From: Calditrichaeota bacterium AABM5.125.24 | GTDB taxonomy: Bacteria > Electryoneota > AABM5-125-24 > Hatepunaeales > Hatepunaeaceae | Length of the DNA: 9,991 nucleotides | Assembly (NCBI GenBank): GCA_002127415.1 | Contig: MWJR01000069.1 | Location: 1 to 9,991 of the forward strand | Direction of reading: 5' to 3' | In this document: positions 1 to 6,650 of the stretch, piece by piece | Layout: each line of letters begins with the position of its first letter | Position numbering within the stretch: position 1 is the stretch's first letter | Notes under the pieces: generated by a model | Databases searched by the model: none | The model's input: only the letters and a program-made list of their open reading frames with translations | What the model was told of the DNA's origin: nothing | Position numbers and translations under genes: made by a program

Positions 1-2413
1 GCTTGAAAGTGAACAGTGTGGGATGAGTGATCAGCATACCGAGGGATGGTATGTCGCATGTCATCTCTCGCACAGCACGGGTGACCCGTGCCTCGCGCGC
101 CTCCAGGTCACCCCCCGTCTGAAGCATAACCGTCTGAACCGCATTATGCGGGCCGCGGGACGACTGCTCCGCGCTCATCAGCTCGCCGCCGATCCGGCTG
201 GAGACCTTCCTGACCTCAGACATCCCGGCCAGCTTCTGTTCTACCGGGAGCACGATCTGAGCCGTCCGTTCCAGGGGTGTTCCCACCGGCAGGGTGTATT
301 CGATGTCGAAGGTTCCTTGGCTGATGCTGGGGATTAACTCACCACCCAGACGCGGCAGTAACAGCCCAAAGGAATAAAGACACAGCAACAGCAGCGGCAG
401 GATAACCAGCCACGGTCTTGTCAGCAGATAGTTGAGAAGAGTAAGATAGCTTTCGGTAAGTCCTTCGATACCCCTCCTGAAGAGGACGCCCACGCCACCT
501 GTAATCCCTCTGGTCCGCTTCCAGGATGGCTTCACCAGCCTGAATACCATCCATCTTGTAACGATGAGAATTATAAAGCAGGCCCTGAACCCCAGCCATA
601 CCAACAGCTCGATCACAAACCTGATCAGCAGATAAGGGAACACGACCGGCGCTGTCAGGATCCGCAGCCAGATATGTAGCCTTCGCCAGCGGGTGATACC
701 ATTTCTTAACTCCCGTGGCGGTTCGGCAGCCTTCATTCCGGGTGGGTTCCAGTCTGATGAACCGTTCCTGGCTGTCCGACCCTTTTCTGTGCCGCGGGCA
801 ATCAACATCGGGATAAAGAACAGCGCCACTAAAAGTGATACTGAAAGGGCGATAATCACGGTCAGGGCCATATCGCCGAAGACCTGTCCGGCCACTCCGC
901 TCACGAAGACAATGGGGAAAAAGACTACTACCGTAGTCAGGGTTGAGGCGGTTACAGCACCTCCGACGGTTCGGGTGCCGATAACCGCAGCCGAGGTCGG
1001 TTCTTCACCACTCTCGCGCCGGCGGTGGATTGATTCGATCACCACGATGGCGTTATCGACCATCATTCCAATCCCCAGGGCCAACCCCCCCAGAGACATA
1101 ATGTTCAGCGAAACCTTCGTGATGTGCATAGCTGCAAAGGCGCAGACCAGCGAGACCGGTATCACCACCGCCACCACCAGCGTATCCCGCATCTGCCCGA
1201 GGAAGAGCAGCAAGACTATCACCGCAAGAATGCCGCCCATAATAGCCGCCGAGCGAACCTGGTTCACGCTCAGCCGGATGAATTCAGCCTGGTCGGACAG
1301 GAAGTGTATCTTGATCCTTTCGGTCAGCACCTCAGCCAGCGGTTTGGGACCGCGTTTCTCTTTTCTGCCTGACTTCCCGGGATGCACCTTCTTTTTGCCC
1401 TTATCGCCGAACAGACACTTCTTGACCAGGGAGGAAACCACAATCGGATTGATGTCAGATTCTTTATGGATGTCGATCCCTACCGATTCTCTCCCCGCGA
1501 CCCGGGTTATAGTGGTGCGCTCGCCACCCCTGCGGGTTACGCTGGCGATATCGCGTAACCTGATTGGAACGCCTTGCCCCCCCCTTATTCCCCCCCCGGC
1601 AACCGTGTGGGGATAAGATGGTTGGTTGACACCTGATATGATGCTCCCACCACGATAGTCGATGACGATGTCCGCTATCTCACCTATGCTGCGGAACTCG
1701 TTCAAAGTGCGGATGATGAACTCTGATTCGCCTTCCTGCAGCTGCCCTCCGGCGACGTTGACGTTCTCTGATGCCAGCCGCTGCAGTATCCTCTCCATCG
1801 AAATATTGAGCAGGTCGAGCTCTGCAGCATCAACCGCCACCCGGATCTCGGCCTCCTCCCCACCCTTGACCTTGACGGCGGCGACCCCGGCGAGCTTTTC
1901 GAGCTCTCGTTTGATAAGATCTTCAGCCAGGCTGCGCAGTTCGAGCGGCCCAAGGGAGTCCGAGGTCAGCCCCAGGCGTATCATCGGGTCCAGCGACGGG
2001 TCATAGCGCAGGATGAGCGGCGATCCCACCTCTTCCGGCAGGAACACCACATCGAGTTTCTCACGAACATCCTGCGTGGCACGGTTCATATCGGTTCCCC
2101 AGTCGAACTCGAGCAGGACGTCGCTTATCTCGGCCCTCGATGAAGAGGAGATCTCGACCAGGCCTCTGACCACCCCGAGGGACTGTTCGAGGGGACGGGT
2201 GATGGTGTTTTCAACCTCCTCGGGAGCCGCGCCCGAGTATTCGGTGCGGACGGTGAGTGATGGGTAGGTGATCTCAGGCATCATATTGATCGGCAGCAGG
2301 CGGTAGGATAGAAGGCCAAAGACAACAGCCGTTAGAACCACCATCACCGATGCAACCGGTCGGCGTATGGGAAGGTAATATGGTGAGCGGGTTATTTCGG
2401 GGGGGTGCAACAT
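1..2413 (-). CDS. RND-family efflux permease, 3' part beyond window
   Basis: Inner-membrane, proton-driven RND pump (AcrB-like), partner of the membrane-fusion protein encoded just upstream. Translating the minus strand from ATG 2411-2413 gives about 804 residues with no stop to the window edge, so the C-terminal quarter or so is missing. The N-terminus has the usual first membrane segment followed by periplasmic motifs such as PEITYPSLTVRTEYSGA and EEVENTITRPLEQ. TM2-TM4 follow, including GIGMMVDNAIVVIE with Asp453 at the proton-relay position and Asn454 where AcrB has a second Asp. Two features are odd. Residues 331-357 form a lysine-rich insertion in the periplasmic part. The loop between TM6 and TM7 (about 540-665) is roughly 80 residues longer than in AcrB and includes a 40-residue hydrophobic stretch. 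There is no good Shine-Dalgarno before the ATG, so the exact start is less certain than the frame. The substrate cannot be read from sequence. Confidence 0.93.
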   Translation of the reverse strand, partial: MLHPPEITRSPYYLPIRRPVASVMVVLTAVVFGLLSYRLLPINMMPEITYPSLTVRTEYSGAAPEEVENTITRPLEQSLGVVRGLVEISSSSRAEISDVLLEFDWGTDMNRATQDVREKLDVVFLPEEVGSPLILRYDPSLDPMIRLGLTSDSLGPLELRSLAEDLIKRELEKLAGVAAVKVKGGEEAEIRVAVDAAELDLLNISMERILQRLASENVNVAGGQLQEGESEFIIRTLNEFRSIGEIADIVIDYRGGSIISGVNQPSYPHTVAGGGIRGGQGVPIRLRDIASVTRRGGERTTITRVAGRESVGIDIHKESDINPIVVSSLVKKCLFGDKGKKKVHPGKSGRKEKRGPKPLAEVLTERIKIHFLSDQAEFIRLSVNQVRSAAIMGGILAVIVLLLFLGQMRDTLVVAVVIPVSLVCAFAAMHITKVSLNIMSLGGLALGIGMMVDNAIVVIESIHRRRESGEEPTSAAVIGTRTVGGAVTASTLTTVVVFFPIVFVSGVAGQVFGDMALTVIIALSVSLLVALFFIPMLIARGTEKGRTARNGSSDWNPPGMKAAEPPRELRNGITRWRRLHIWLRILTAPVVFPYLLIRFVIELLVWLGFRACFIILIVTRWMVFRLVKPSWKRTRGITGGVGVLFRRGIEGLTESYLTLLNYLLTRPWLVILPLLLLCLYSFGLLLPRLGGELIPSISQGTFDIEYTLPVGTPLERTAQIVLPVEQKLAGMSEVRKVSSRIGGELMSAEQSSRGPHNAVQTVMLQTGGDLEAREARVTRAVREMTCDIPSLGMLITHPTLFTFK

Positions 2414-2422
2414 AATACAGAA

Positions 2423-2440
2423 ATTAAAAATTAAAAATTA
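2423..2440. repeat. A/T-rich 7-nt tandem repeat before the RND gene
   Basis: The unit ATTAAAA is repeated about 2.6 times just upstream of the RND start codon. On the transcribed strand it reads as T-rich sequence with no purine-rich ribosome site. It could be an unstructured leader or part of a promoter, but no clear -10/-35 pair was identified. Confidence 0.5.
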
Positions 2441-2481
2441 GAAAAGGAGTGGTTATAAGTGAGGATTTTACCTTTCGCCGA

Positions 2482-2500
2482 GCCGGGTTTTTAACCCGGC
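2482..2500. repeat. Perfect hairpin palindrome, CCGGGTT type
   Basis: Arms GCCGGGTT and AACCCGGC (8 bp) flank a TTT loop. The stem can extend by three more G-C pairs (2478-2480 with 2501-2503) if the A at 2481 is bulged. It lies between the membrane-fusion and RND genes, 8 nt from the next palindrome. No T-tract follows in the direction of transcription, so it is not a typical intrinsic terminator. Confidence 0.75.
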
Positions 2501-2508
2501 CGGAAAAT

Positions 2509-2533
2509 GGCGTCAGGTTCTCAACCTGACGCC
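2509..2533. repeat. Dispersed palindromic repeat, copy 1 (REP-like)
   Basis: Perfect 11-bp arms GGCGTCAGGTT and AACCTGACGCC flank the 3-nt loop CTC. Exactly the same arms with a different loop occur at 5237-5261. Two exact copies in intergenic or gene-end positions indicate a dispersed repeat family rather than a chance palindrome. Possible roles are mRNA 3'-end stabilisation after the membrane-fusion gene or modulation of RND expression; these are inferences. Confidence 0.8.
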
Positions 2534-2645
2534 GCGAAACCCGGATACAAAGCTGCCCGCGGGACGCTTGTCACCCAGATGTTTGATAGTTCTTCCCATA
2601 CGATATAGCGAGGAATCACTAAATATACTTTACCCTTCTGCCTTT

Positions 2646-3752
2646 TTACTTTTCAATGACCCTGATCCGGGAGCTGTCTCGCAGGGTCGCCTGACCTTCG
2701 ATTATAATGCTGTCCCCGGGAGTCAGGCCGCTGCAGAGCTCCACAACATCACCGGATTCAAGACCCAGCTCGATCGGCCTGCGCAGGGCCAGGCTGTCGC
2801 GAGCCTGGAAAACGACCGGCACACCGACCTCGTAGATCAGCGCCTTCTTCGGTATCAACATCACGTCCCGGTGGGTGTTGATGGTTAACTGCAGCTCAAC
2901 GAATTGACCGGGCCTGATCTCGTTTCCTGAGCCTGAGATCTCAAAGGTGACCTTGACTTTGCCGTAGGTGGGATCAACGACGGGGCTTATGCGGACGATG
3001 CGGGCCACAGCCGGATCTTCAGGCTGCGTCCGGGTGACAACTGCAGCCTCCTGACCGACCTTCAGGTAGGGAAGATCGGTTTCCGCGACCCAGCCGTGGA
3101 TATGCAGGATGTTGACATCTACTATCTCAAACAGGGGTCTCGAGAGATCAACCTGGTCACCGAGGTCTATCATCCGCTCCGCAATAGTGCCGGTGAATGG
3201 GGCGGTTATCCTGGTATATTCAAGCGACAGCTCGGCCTGCTGCAGATTAAGCTCGGCATCCTGGACCGCAAGGCGGACCTGTTCATATTCGTCCTCTGAC
3301 AGCATCTTTCCTCCGAAGAGCTCTTCAGCCCGGTCGCAGGCTGACGTCTCCCTCTGAACGGCAGCCCGGGCACGTTCGAGTGCCAGTTTCTGTTCGCTGT
3401 CATCGATACGCGCCAGCAATTGACCGGCCGTTACCCTGTCCCCCTCCTCGACTGTCAACTTAACCACTCTGCCGATGGTTCTGGCGAAGACCTCCACCTC
3501 CCTGTCCGCCTCGAGATAACCATTCAGCCGCAGGAAGCTGGATATGTCACCCCGTTCGACGGTTGTCAGGGTCACAGGTGCGGCAGTTTCAGACTCTTCG
3601 TCGCTTTTCTTCTTACCGAACCGGATGTCGCACCCGACAACCGACAGGATCAGAAGGATACCGATAGAAAAAAAGATCGGGGTCGCTGACCGAAAGATGC
3701 CGGTGCGACCCCCTTTCTCTTCGACTGACGATGAGGTGTAGATTGCGTTCAA
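2646..3752 (-). CDS. RND efflux membrane-fusion lipoprotein (HlyD/AcrA family)
   Basis: Periplasmic adaptor linking the RND permease encoded next to an outer-membrane channel that is not in this window. The 368 residues begin with a signal sequence (hydrophobic residues about 25-40) ending in the lipobox VVGC, with Cys41 as predicted lipidation site. Asp42 at +2 would favour inner-membrane retention under the E. coli rule. Then come the first lipoyl half (about 65-115, with GRVVKLTVEEGDRVTAGQLL), a helical hairpin (about 116-180, rich in Ala, Glu, Leu and Gln), the second lipoyl half (TAPFTGTIAERMIDLGDQV) and a beta-barrel domain ending near LIPKKALIY. The start is TTG at 3750-3752, with a weak AAGG 9 nt upstream. 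No closer ATG lies ahead of the signal sequence, so the start is moderately supported. The gene lies 48 nt after the dehydrogenase stop, probably in the same transcript. Confidence 0.92.
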   Translation of the reverse strand: MNAIYTSSSVEEKGGRTGIFRSATPIFFSIGILLILSVVGCDIRFGKKKSDEESETAAPVTLTTVERGDISSFLRLNGYLEADREVEVFARTIGRVVKLTVEEGDRVTAGQLLARIDDSEQKLALERARAAVQRETSACDRAEELFGGKMLSEDEYEQVRLAVQDAELNLQQAELSLEYTRITAPFTGTIAERMIDLGDQVDLSRPLFEIVDVNILHIHGWVAETDLPYLKVGQEAAVVTRTQPEDPAVARIVRISPVVDPTYGKVKVTFEISGSGNEIRPGQFVELQLTINTHRDVMLIPKKALIYEVGVPVVFQARDSLALRRPIELGLESGDVVELCSGLTPGDSIIIEGQATLRDSSRIRVIEK

Positions 3753-3800
3753 TACGAGTGCCTTAACGTAGGGTAGCTGCGGGGAAGGCCACTTGGTGAT

Positions 3801-4778
3801 CTATGTCTTCAGGAACCGTTCGTATGCTGCGGCAGTCTGGCCTGAACCAGGTATCATCACCCCTTCCTGGTCGTAGCGGAAGAAGCCCTGGCCGGTCTTA
3901 ACCCCCAGGTTGCCGGCGCGGACCAGCATCCTCAAGAGTGGACAGGGTCGATATTTCAGATCACCCAGATCGTGAAAGAGGGTTTCGAGCCAGTTCAGGA
4001 CCAGGTCGAGACCTATCGCGTCGGCCATCGCCAGGGGTCCGTGGGGCAGTTCGAAGCCGAGCCGGATGGCGGTGTCGATATCCTCAGCCGAAGCCACCCC
4101 CTCCATCAGCACCTCGATAGCCTCGTTAACCAGCGGCATCATCACCCGTGTGGTCACGTAGCCGGGTGATTCGAAGACCTCGATGGCGGTCCGTTCGAGC
4201 CTTTCGGCCAGCGCCAGCGCCTTGTGAAAGGTAGCTACAGAGGTGTTCAGCCCCCGCACCAGCTCCACAACCTTGACCTTGGGCACAGGATTCAGGAAGT
4301 GCATCCCGATTACCCGGTCGGGTCGCTCGGTGGCCGAGGCAAGCTCGGTTATCGAGAGGGTGGAGGTGTTGGTGATGAAGATAGCCTCAGCGATGCAATG
4401 CTGGTCAAGTCTGTTGAAGATGGTTCTCTTCAGGTCGAGCTTCTCGGGAAGCGCTTCGATGAAATATTGCTGGTTGGAAATCTCAGTGAAATCCACGCCG
4501 CCCTTGATGCGGGACAGGATCGCATTCTTCTCCGATTCAGTAATTGCCCAGTGGGCGATCTCGCGGTTCAGGTTCTCGGATATCTCCTCCAACGAGCGCT
4601 TAAGAACTTCGTCGTTCTTCTCAATAAGAAGAACCTCTATCCCACGTTTGGCGGCTGATATGGCGATCCCCTGCCCCATCGTTCCGCCGCCGATGACTAC
4701 CAAACTGTCTAATGCAGCCTCCGAGGGCTGCGCCTGATAGTCGGAGTCAATCAGATTATCAAGTTTATCTGTTGACAT
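3801..4778 (-). CDS. 3-hydroxyacyl-CoA (3-hydroxybutyryl-CoA) dehydrogenase
   Basis: NAD(P)-dependent oxidation of (S)-3-hydroxyacyl-CoA to 3-oxoacyl-CoA, or the reverse, in fatty-acid, butyrate or related CoA-ester metabolism. With the chosen start the protein has 325 residues. The Rossmann fold begins with VVIGGGTMGQG (glycines about 30-35). The family motifs NTSTLSITELA and GMHFLNPVPKVKVVEL follow, with His160 as catalytic base, and then the C-terminal helical domain (SPGYVTTRVMMPLVNEA, GPLAMADAIGLD). Family members are usually about 280-290 residues; the excess is mostly a polar extension of about 24 residues before the Rossmann strand. ATG 4776-4778 is preferred over ATGs at 4787 and 4796 because AGGA stands 8 nt upstream. 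It overlaps ndk by 14 nt. Chain-length preference cannot be read. Confidence 0.93.
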   Translation of the reverse strand: MSTDKLDNLIDSDYQAQPSEAALDSLVVIGGGTMGQGIAISAAKRGIEVLLIEKNDEVLKRSLEEISENLNREIAHWAITESEKNAILSRIKGGVDFTEISNQQYFIEALPEKLDLKRTIFNRLDQHCIAEAIFITNTSTLSITELASATERPDRVIGMHFLNPVPKVKVVELVRGLNTSVATFHKALALAERLERTAIEVFESPGYVTTRVMMPLVNEAIEVLMEGVASAEDIDTAIRLGFELPHGPLAMADAIGLDLVLNWLETLFHDLGDLKYRPCPLLRMLVRAGNLGVKTGQGFFRYDQEGVMIPGSGQTAAAYERFLKT

Positions 4779-5220
4779 AGCTTTCATCCTGAGCATTTTC
4801 GGTGGTTATGTCGAGTTCGGCGGTTCCGAAGAAGAATGCGGTCTCGACCAGGCCGTTCTCGGCCGAATCGGAGCCGTGCACCGTGTTGCGTTCAATGCTG
4901 TCACCATAGAGCCGCCGGATGGTTCCCTCTTCGGCCTGGCTTGGGTCGGTTGCGCCGATCAGGCTCCTGAGCCGGTTAACCCCGCTCAACCCCTCCAGGG
5001 CTGTGACCACGACCGGGCCGGAGGTCATATACTCGATGAGGCTCTGGTAGAAGGGTTTGCCCCGGTGGACGGCATAGAAGCGGCCAGCCGTTCGGCGGTC
5101 CAGCTGCAGCATCCGCATCGACTTAATGGTCAATCCTGCGCCTTCTACCCGGCTGAGTATCTCACCGATAAGATGTTTCTGAACCCCATCGGGTTTTATT
5201 ATCAGTAGCGTTCGTTCCAT
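4765..5220 (-). CDS. ndk: Nucleoside diphosphate kinase
   Basis: Transfers the gamma-phosphate of one NTP to another NDP through a phospho-histidine. The 151 residues cover a full Ndk. The N-terminus ERTLLIIKPDGVQ has catalytic Lys9, SGPVVVTALEG lies mid-chain, and the signature NTVHGSDS holds the phospho-accepting His115. The final 12 or so residues are a polar tail beyond the family core. The gene follows korG by 28 nt, with a hairpin in the gap, and overlaps the dehydrogenase by 14 nt. No recognisable Shine-Dalgarno precedes the ATG at 5218-5220. In this operon it would balance the NTP made by succinyl-CoA synthetase against other nucleotides; Ndk is known to associate with that enzyme in some bacteria. 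Confidence 0.97.
   Translation of the reverse strand: MERTLLIIKPDGVQKHLIGEILSRVEGAGLTIKSMRMLQLDRRTAGRFYAVHRGKPFYQSLIEYMTSGPVVVTALEGLSGVNRLRSLIGATDPSQAEEGTIRRLYGDSIERNTVHGSDSAENGLVETAFFFGTAELDITTENAQDESYVNR
4787..4790 (-). promoter_or_regulatory. Shine-Dalgarno deciding the dehydrogenase start
   Basis: AGGA on the minus strand, 8 nt before the ATG at 4776-4778 and inside the end of ndk. The two upstream in-frame ATGs lack a suitably spaced site. Confidence 0.6.
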
Positions 5221-5236
5221 AATAAGCAGCTTTTGC

Positions 5237-5261
5237 GGCGTCAGGTTCCTAACCTGACGCC
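5237..5261. repeat. Dispersed palindromic repeat, copy 2, overlapping the end of korG
   Basis: Arms GGCGTCAGGTT and AACCTGACGCC, identical to the copy at 2509-2533, flank the loop CCT. Read in the korG direction it encodes the final Ala-Ser-Gly, and the TAG stop (5249-5251) lies across the loop. The other arm fills most of the korG-ndk gap, ending 16 nt before the ndk ATG. Confidence 0.85.
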
Positions 5262-5800
5262 ATTAACTGTTTGATGGCCTCAAGCCCGAGTTTAAATGCC
5301 TTCATATTCGGTTCCTCAGTTCCGGGCGGCGCCTTCTGAAGCAGTGCTTTCCTGATTGATTCGGGATTCAACACGTTGGTCAATCCTGCCATCGCTCCCA
5401 GCGATACGGCGCTGGTATAGACCATCTTTTTCATCTCTTTTTTGGTTATCTCGATTATCGGCAGTCGATAGATCCGGTATCTTTCATCCACCTCGTGCAC
5501 CAGGGAGGGGTCTATCAGGACGATGCAATCCTCTTTCAGGTCAAAGGCAAACTGGTTCCAGGAGCGTTGGGCCAGGCAGAGCATAAAGTCGATGGCGGTG
5601 GTGCGGGGGAACTGGATCCGCTCGGAGTCAATAATTACATCAACCTTGGTGGGCCCTCCGCGCACCTGAGCCGTGTAGGTGGGACTGTCGAGGGCGTATT
5701 TCCCCTCGAAGCTGATTGCGGCTACAGCCAGTATTTCGCCGGCCAGGAGTATCCCCTGTCCGCCCACAGCGGCAAACCGCGCTTCGAAATGGTCACTCAT
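5249..5800 (-). CDS. korG: 2-oxoglutarate:ferredoxin oxidoreductase, gamma subunit
   Basis: Gamma subunit of a 2-oxoacid:acceptor oxidoreductase; it helps form the CoA-binding region of the complex in the cytoplasm. The 183 residues match the usual size. Family motifs visible are AAVGGQGILLAGEILA near the N-terminus, SPTYTAQVRGGPTKVDVIIDS in the centre, and a C-terminal part with SLGAMAGL and PPGTEEPNMKAF. ATG at 5798-5800 is preceded by AGGAG 10 nt upstream, and the gene lies 21 nt after korB. The last three residues and stop are supplied by a palindromic repeat, so the native C-terminus may have been altered. Assignment to 2-oxoglutarate rather than another 2-oxoacid rests on the partner subunits and adjacent sucD. 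Confidence 0.93.
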   Translation of the reverse strand: MSDHFEARFAAVGGQGILLAGEILAVAAISFEGKYALDSPTYTAQVRGGPTKVDVIIDSERIQFPRTTAIDFMLCLAQRSWNQFAFDLKEDCIVLIDPSLVHEVDERYRIYRLPIIEITKKEMKKMVYTSAVSLGAMAGLTNVLNPESIRKALLQKAPPGTEEPNMKAFKLGLEAIKQLMASG

Positions 5801-5821
5801 CGGTGATATTCTCCTGTTCGA

Positions 5822-6649
5822 TCATCTTTTAAGGGCGGCCTCTGCGAGCTGGATCACCTTCTTATAGGCCTCGTAGTATTCCTCTCGTTCCTCATCCTGA
5901 TGCAGGAGGCCGACGGGATATTTACCGGCCAGCTCCTCCCTGCTCATCTTGGCTGCCTGGCGGACGTTCACCGTTTTGGCGACGATGTTGTTGATGAGCT
6001 CGATCGGATCGCTCAGCTTGTTGCGGCGTCCGAACTGGGTATGACAGTTGGACAGCACCTCGATGACCGCGAAGCCTTTGTGGTTCAATCCCCCGCGTAT
6101 GAGCCGTTCGAGCTGCACACCCGAGCCGACGTGACCGCGAGCCACGTAAGTTGCTCCGGCCCCCTTGCACAGGCTGGATATGTCGAAGGGCGGATCAGCG
6201 TTGCCCCATGGTGAGGTGGCAGCCTTGGCGCCCAGCGGGGTAGTGGGTGAACACTGGCCGCCGGTCATACCGTATATGTTATTGTTGACAATAATCAGGG
6301 TGATGTCAATGTTGCGTCGACAGGAGTGAACCAGATGATTGCCGCCGATGGCAGCCGCGTCGCCGTCTCCTGATATCACTACCACGTGCTTGTCCGGACG
6401 CATCAGTTTGATGCCGGTGGCGAAGGTCAGGGCGCGGCCGTGGGTGGTATGCAGTGTGTTCATATCCAGGTAGCCCGGAGCCCGGGAGGTGCAGCCGATG
6501 CCGGAGATGACCGCAATGTCGTTGATTGGCCATTCCACAGTCTGTATGGCGCGCAGCATCGCCTTGACGATTATCCCTATGCCGCAGCCCGGACACCACA
6601 TATGCGGCATGTGGTCTATCCGCAGGAAGTCTTTATAGTGCATAGCCAT
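5822..6649 (-). CDS. korB: 2-oxoglutarate:ferredoxin oxidoreductase, beta (TPP-binding) subunit
   Basis: Carries thiamine diphosphate and a [4Fe-4S] cluster for oxidative decarboxylation of 2-oxoglutarate to succinyl-CoA. In 275 residues it shows WCPGCG (Cys19, Cys22) and SGIGC (Cys53), plus a further Cys in SNCHTQFGRRN; together these are the likely cluster ligands. The TPP/Mg motif runs from SGDGD (94-97) to NNNIYGMTGGQ (122-132). The Kor-type CHTQFGRRN segment supports a 2-oxoglutarate enzyme rather than pyruvate. ATG at 6647-6649 starts 1 nt after the korA stop, with GAGGAG 10 nt upstream inside korA. A second in-frame ATG at 6641-6643 is less well spaced. Confidence 0.95.
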   Translation of the reverse strand: MAMHYKDFLRIDHMPHMWCPGCGIGIIVKAMLRAIQTVEWPINDIAVISGIGCTSRAPGYLDMNTLHTTHGRALTFATGIKLMRPDKHVVVISGDGDAAAIGGNHLVHSCRRNIDITLIIVNNNIYGMTGGQCSPTTPLGAKAATSPWGNADPPFDISSLCKGAGATYVARGHVGSGVQLERLIRGGLNHKGFAVIEVLSNCHTQFGRRNKLSDPIELINNIVAKTVNVRQAAKMSREELAGKYPVGLLHQDEEREEYYEAYKKVIQLAEAALKR

Positions 6650-6650
6650 C

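Noticed and set aside
693..1616. Long plus-strand open frame of 307 codons
   Set aside because: It lies antisense to the RND permease frame, whose translation gives clear family motifs. The plus-strand product is Ser/Thr/Pro-rich with no recognisable motif.
1..2413. Possible broken or frameshifted RND gene
   Set aside because: Codon-by-codon reading of most of the region, including both G8 tracts, shows one open frame without stops to the window edge.
2482..2533. Intrinsic terminator after the membrane-fusion gene
   Set aside because: The hairpins are strong, but no T-tract follows either one in the direction of transcription.
2534..2645. Small gene or RNA between the palindromes and the adaptor stop
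   Set aside because: No credible start, ribosome site or coding pattern was seen. An 8-bp CCCGCGGG palindrome at 2556-2563 is too short to interpret.
4779..4796. Upstream ATG starts for the dehydrogenase
   Set aside because: Neither ATG has a properly spaced Shine-Dalgarno; AGGA is placed for the ATG at 4776-4778.
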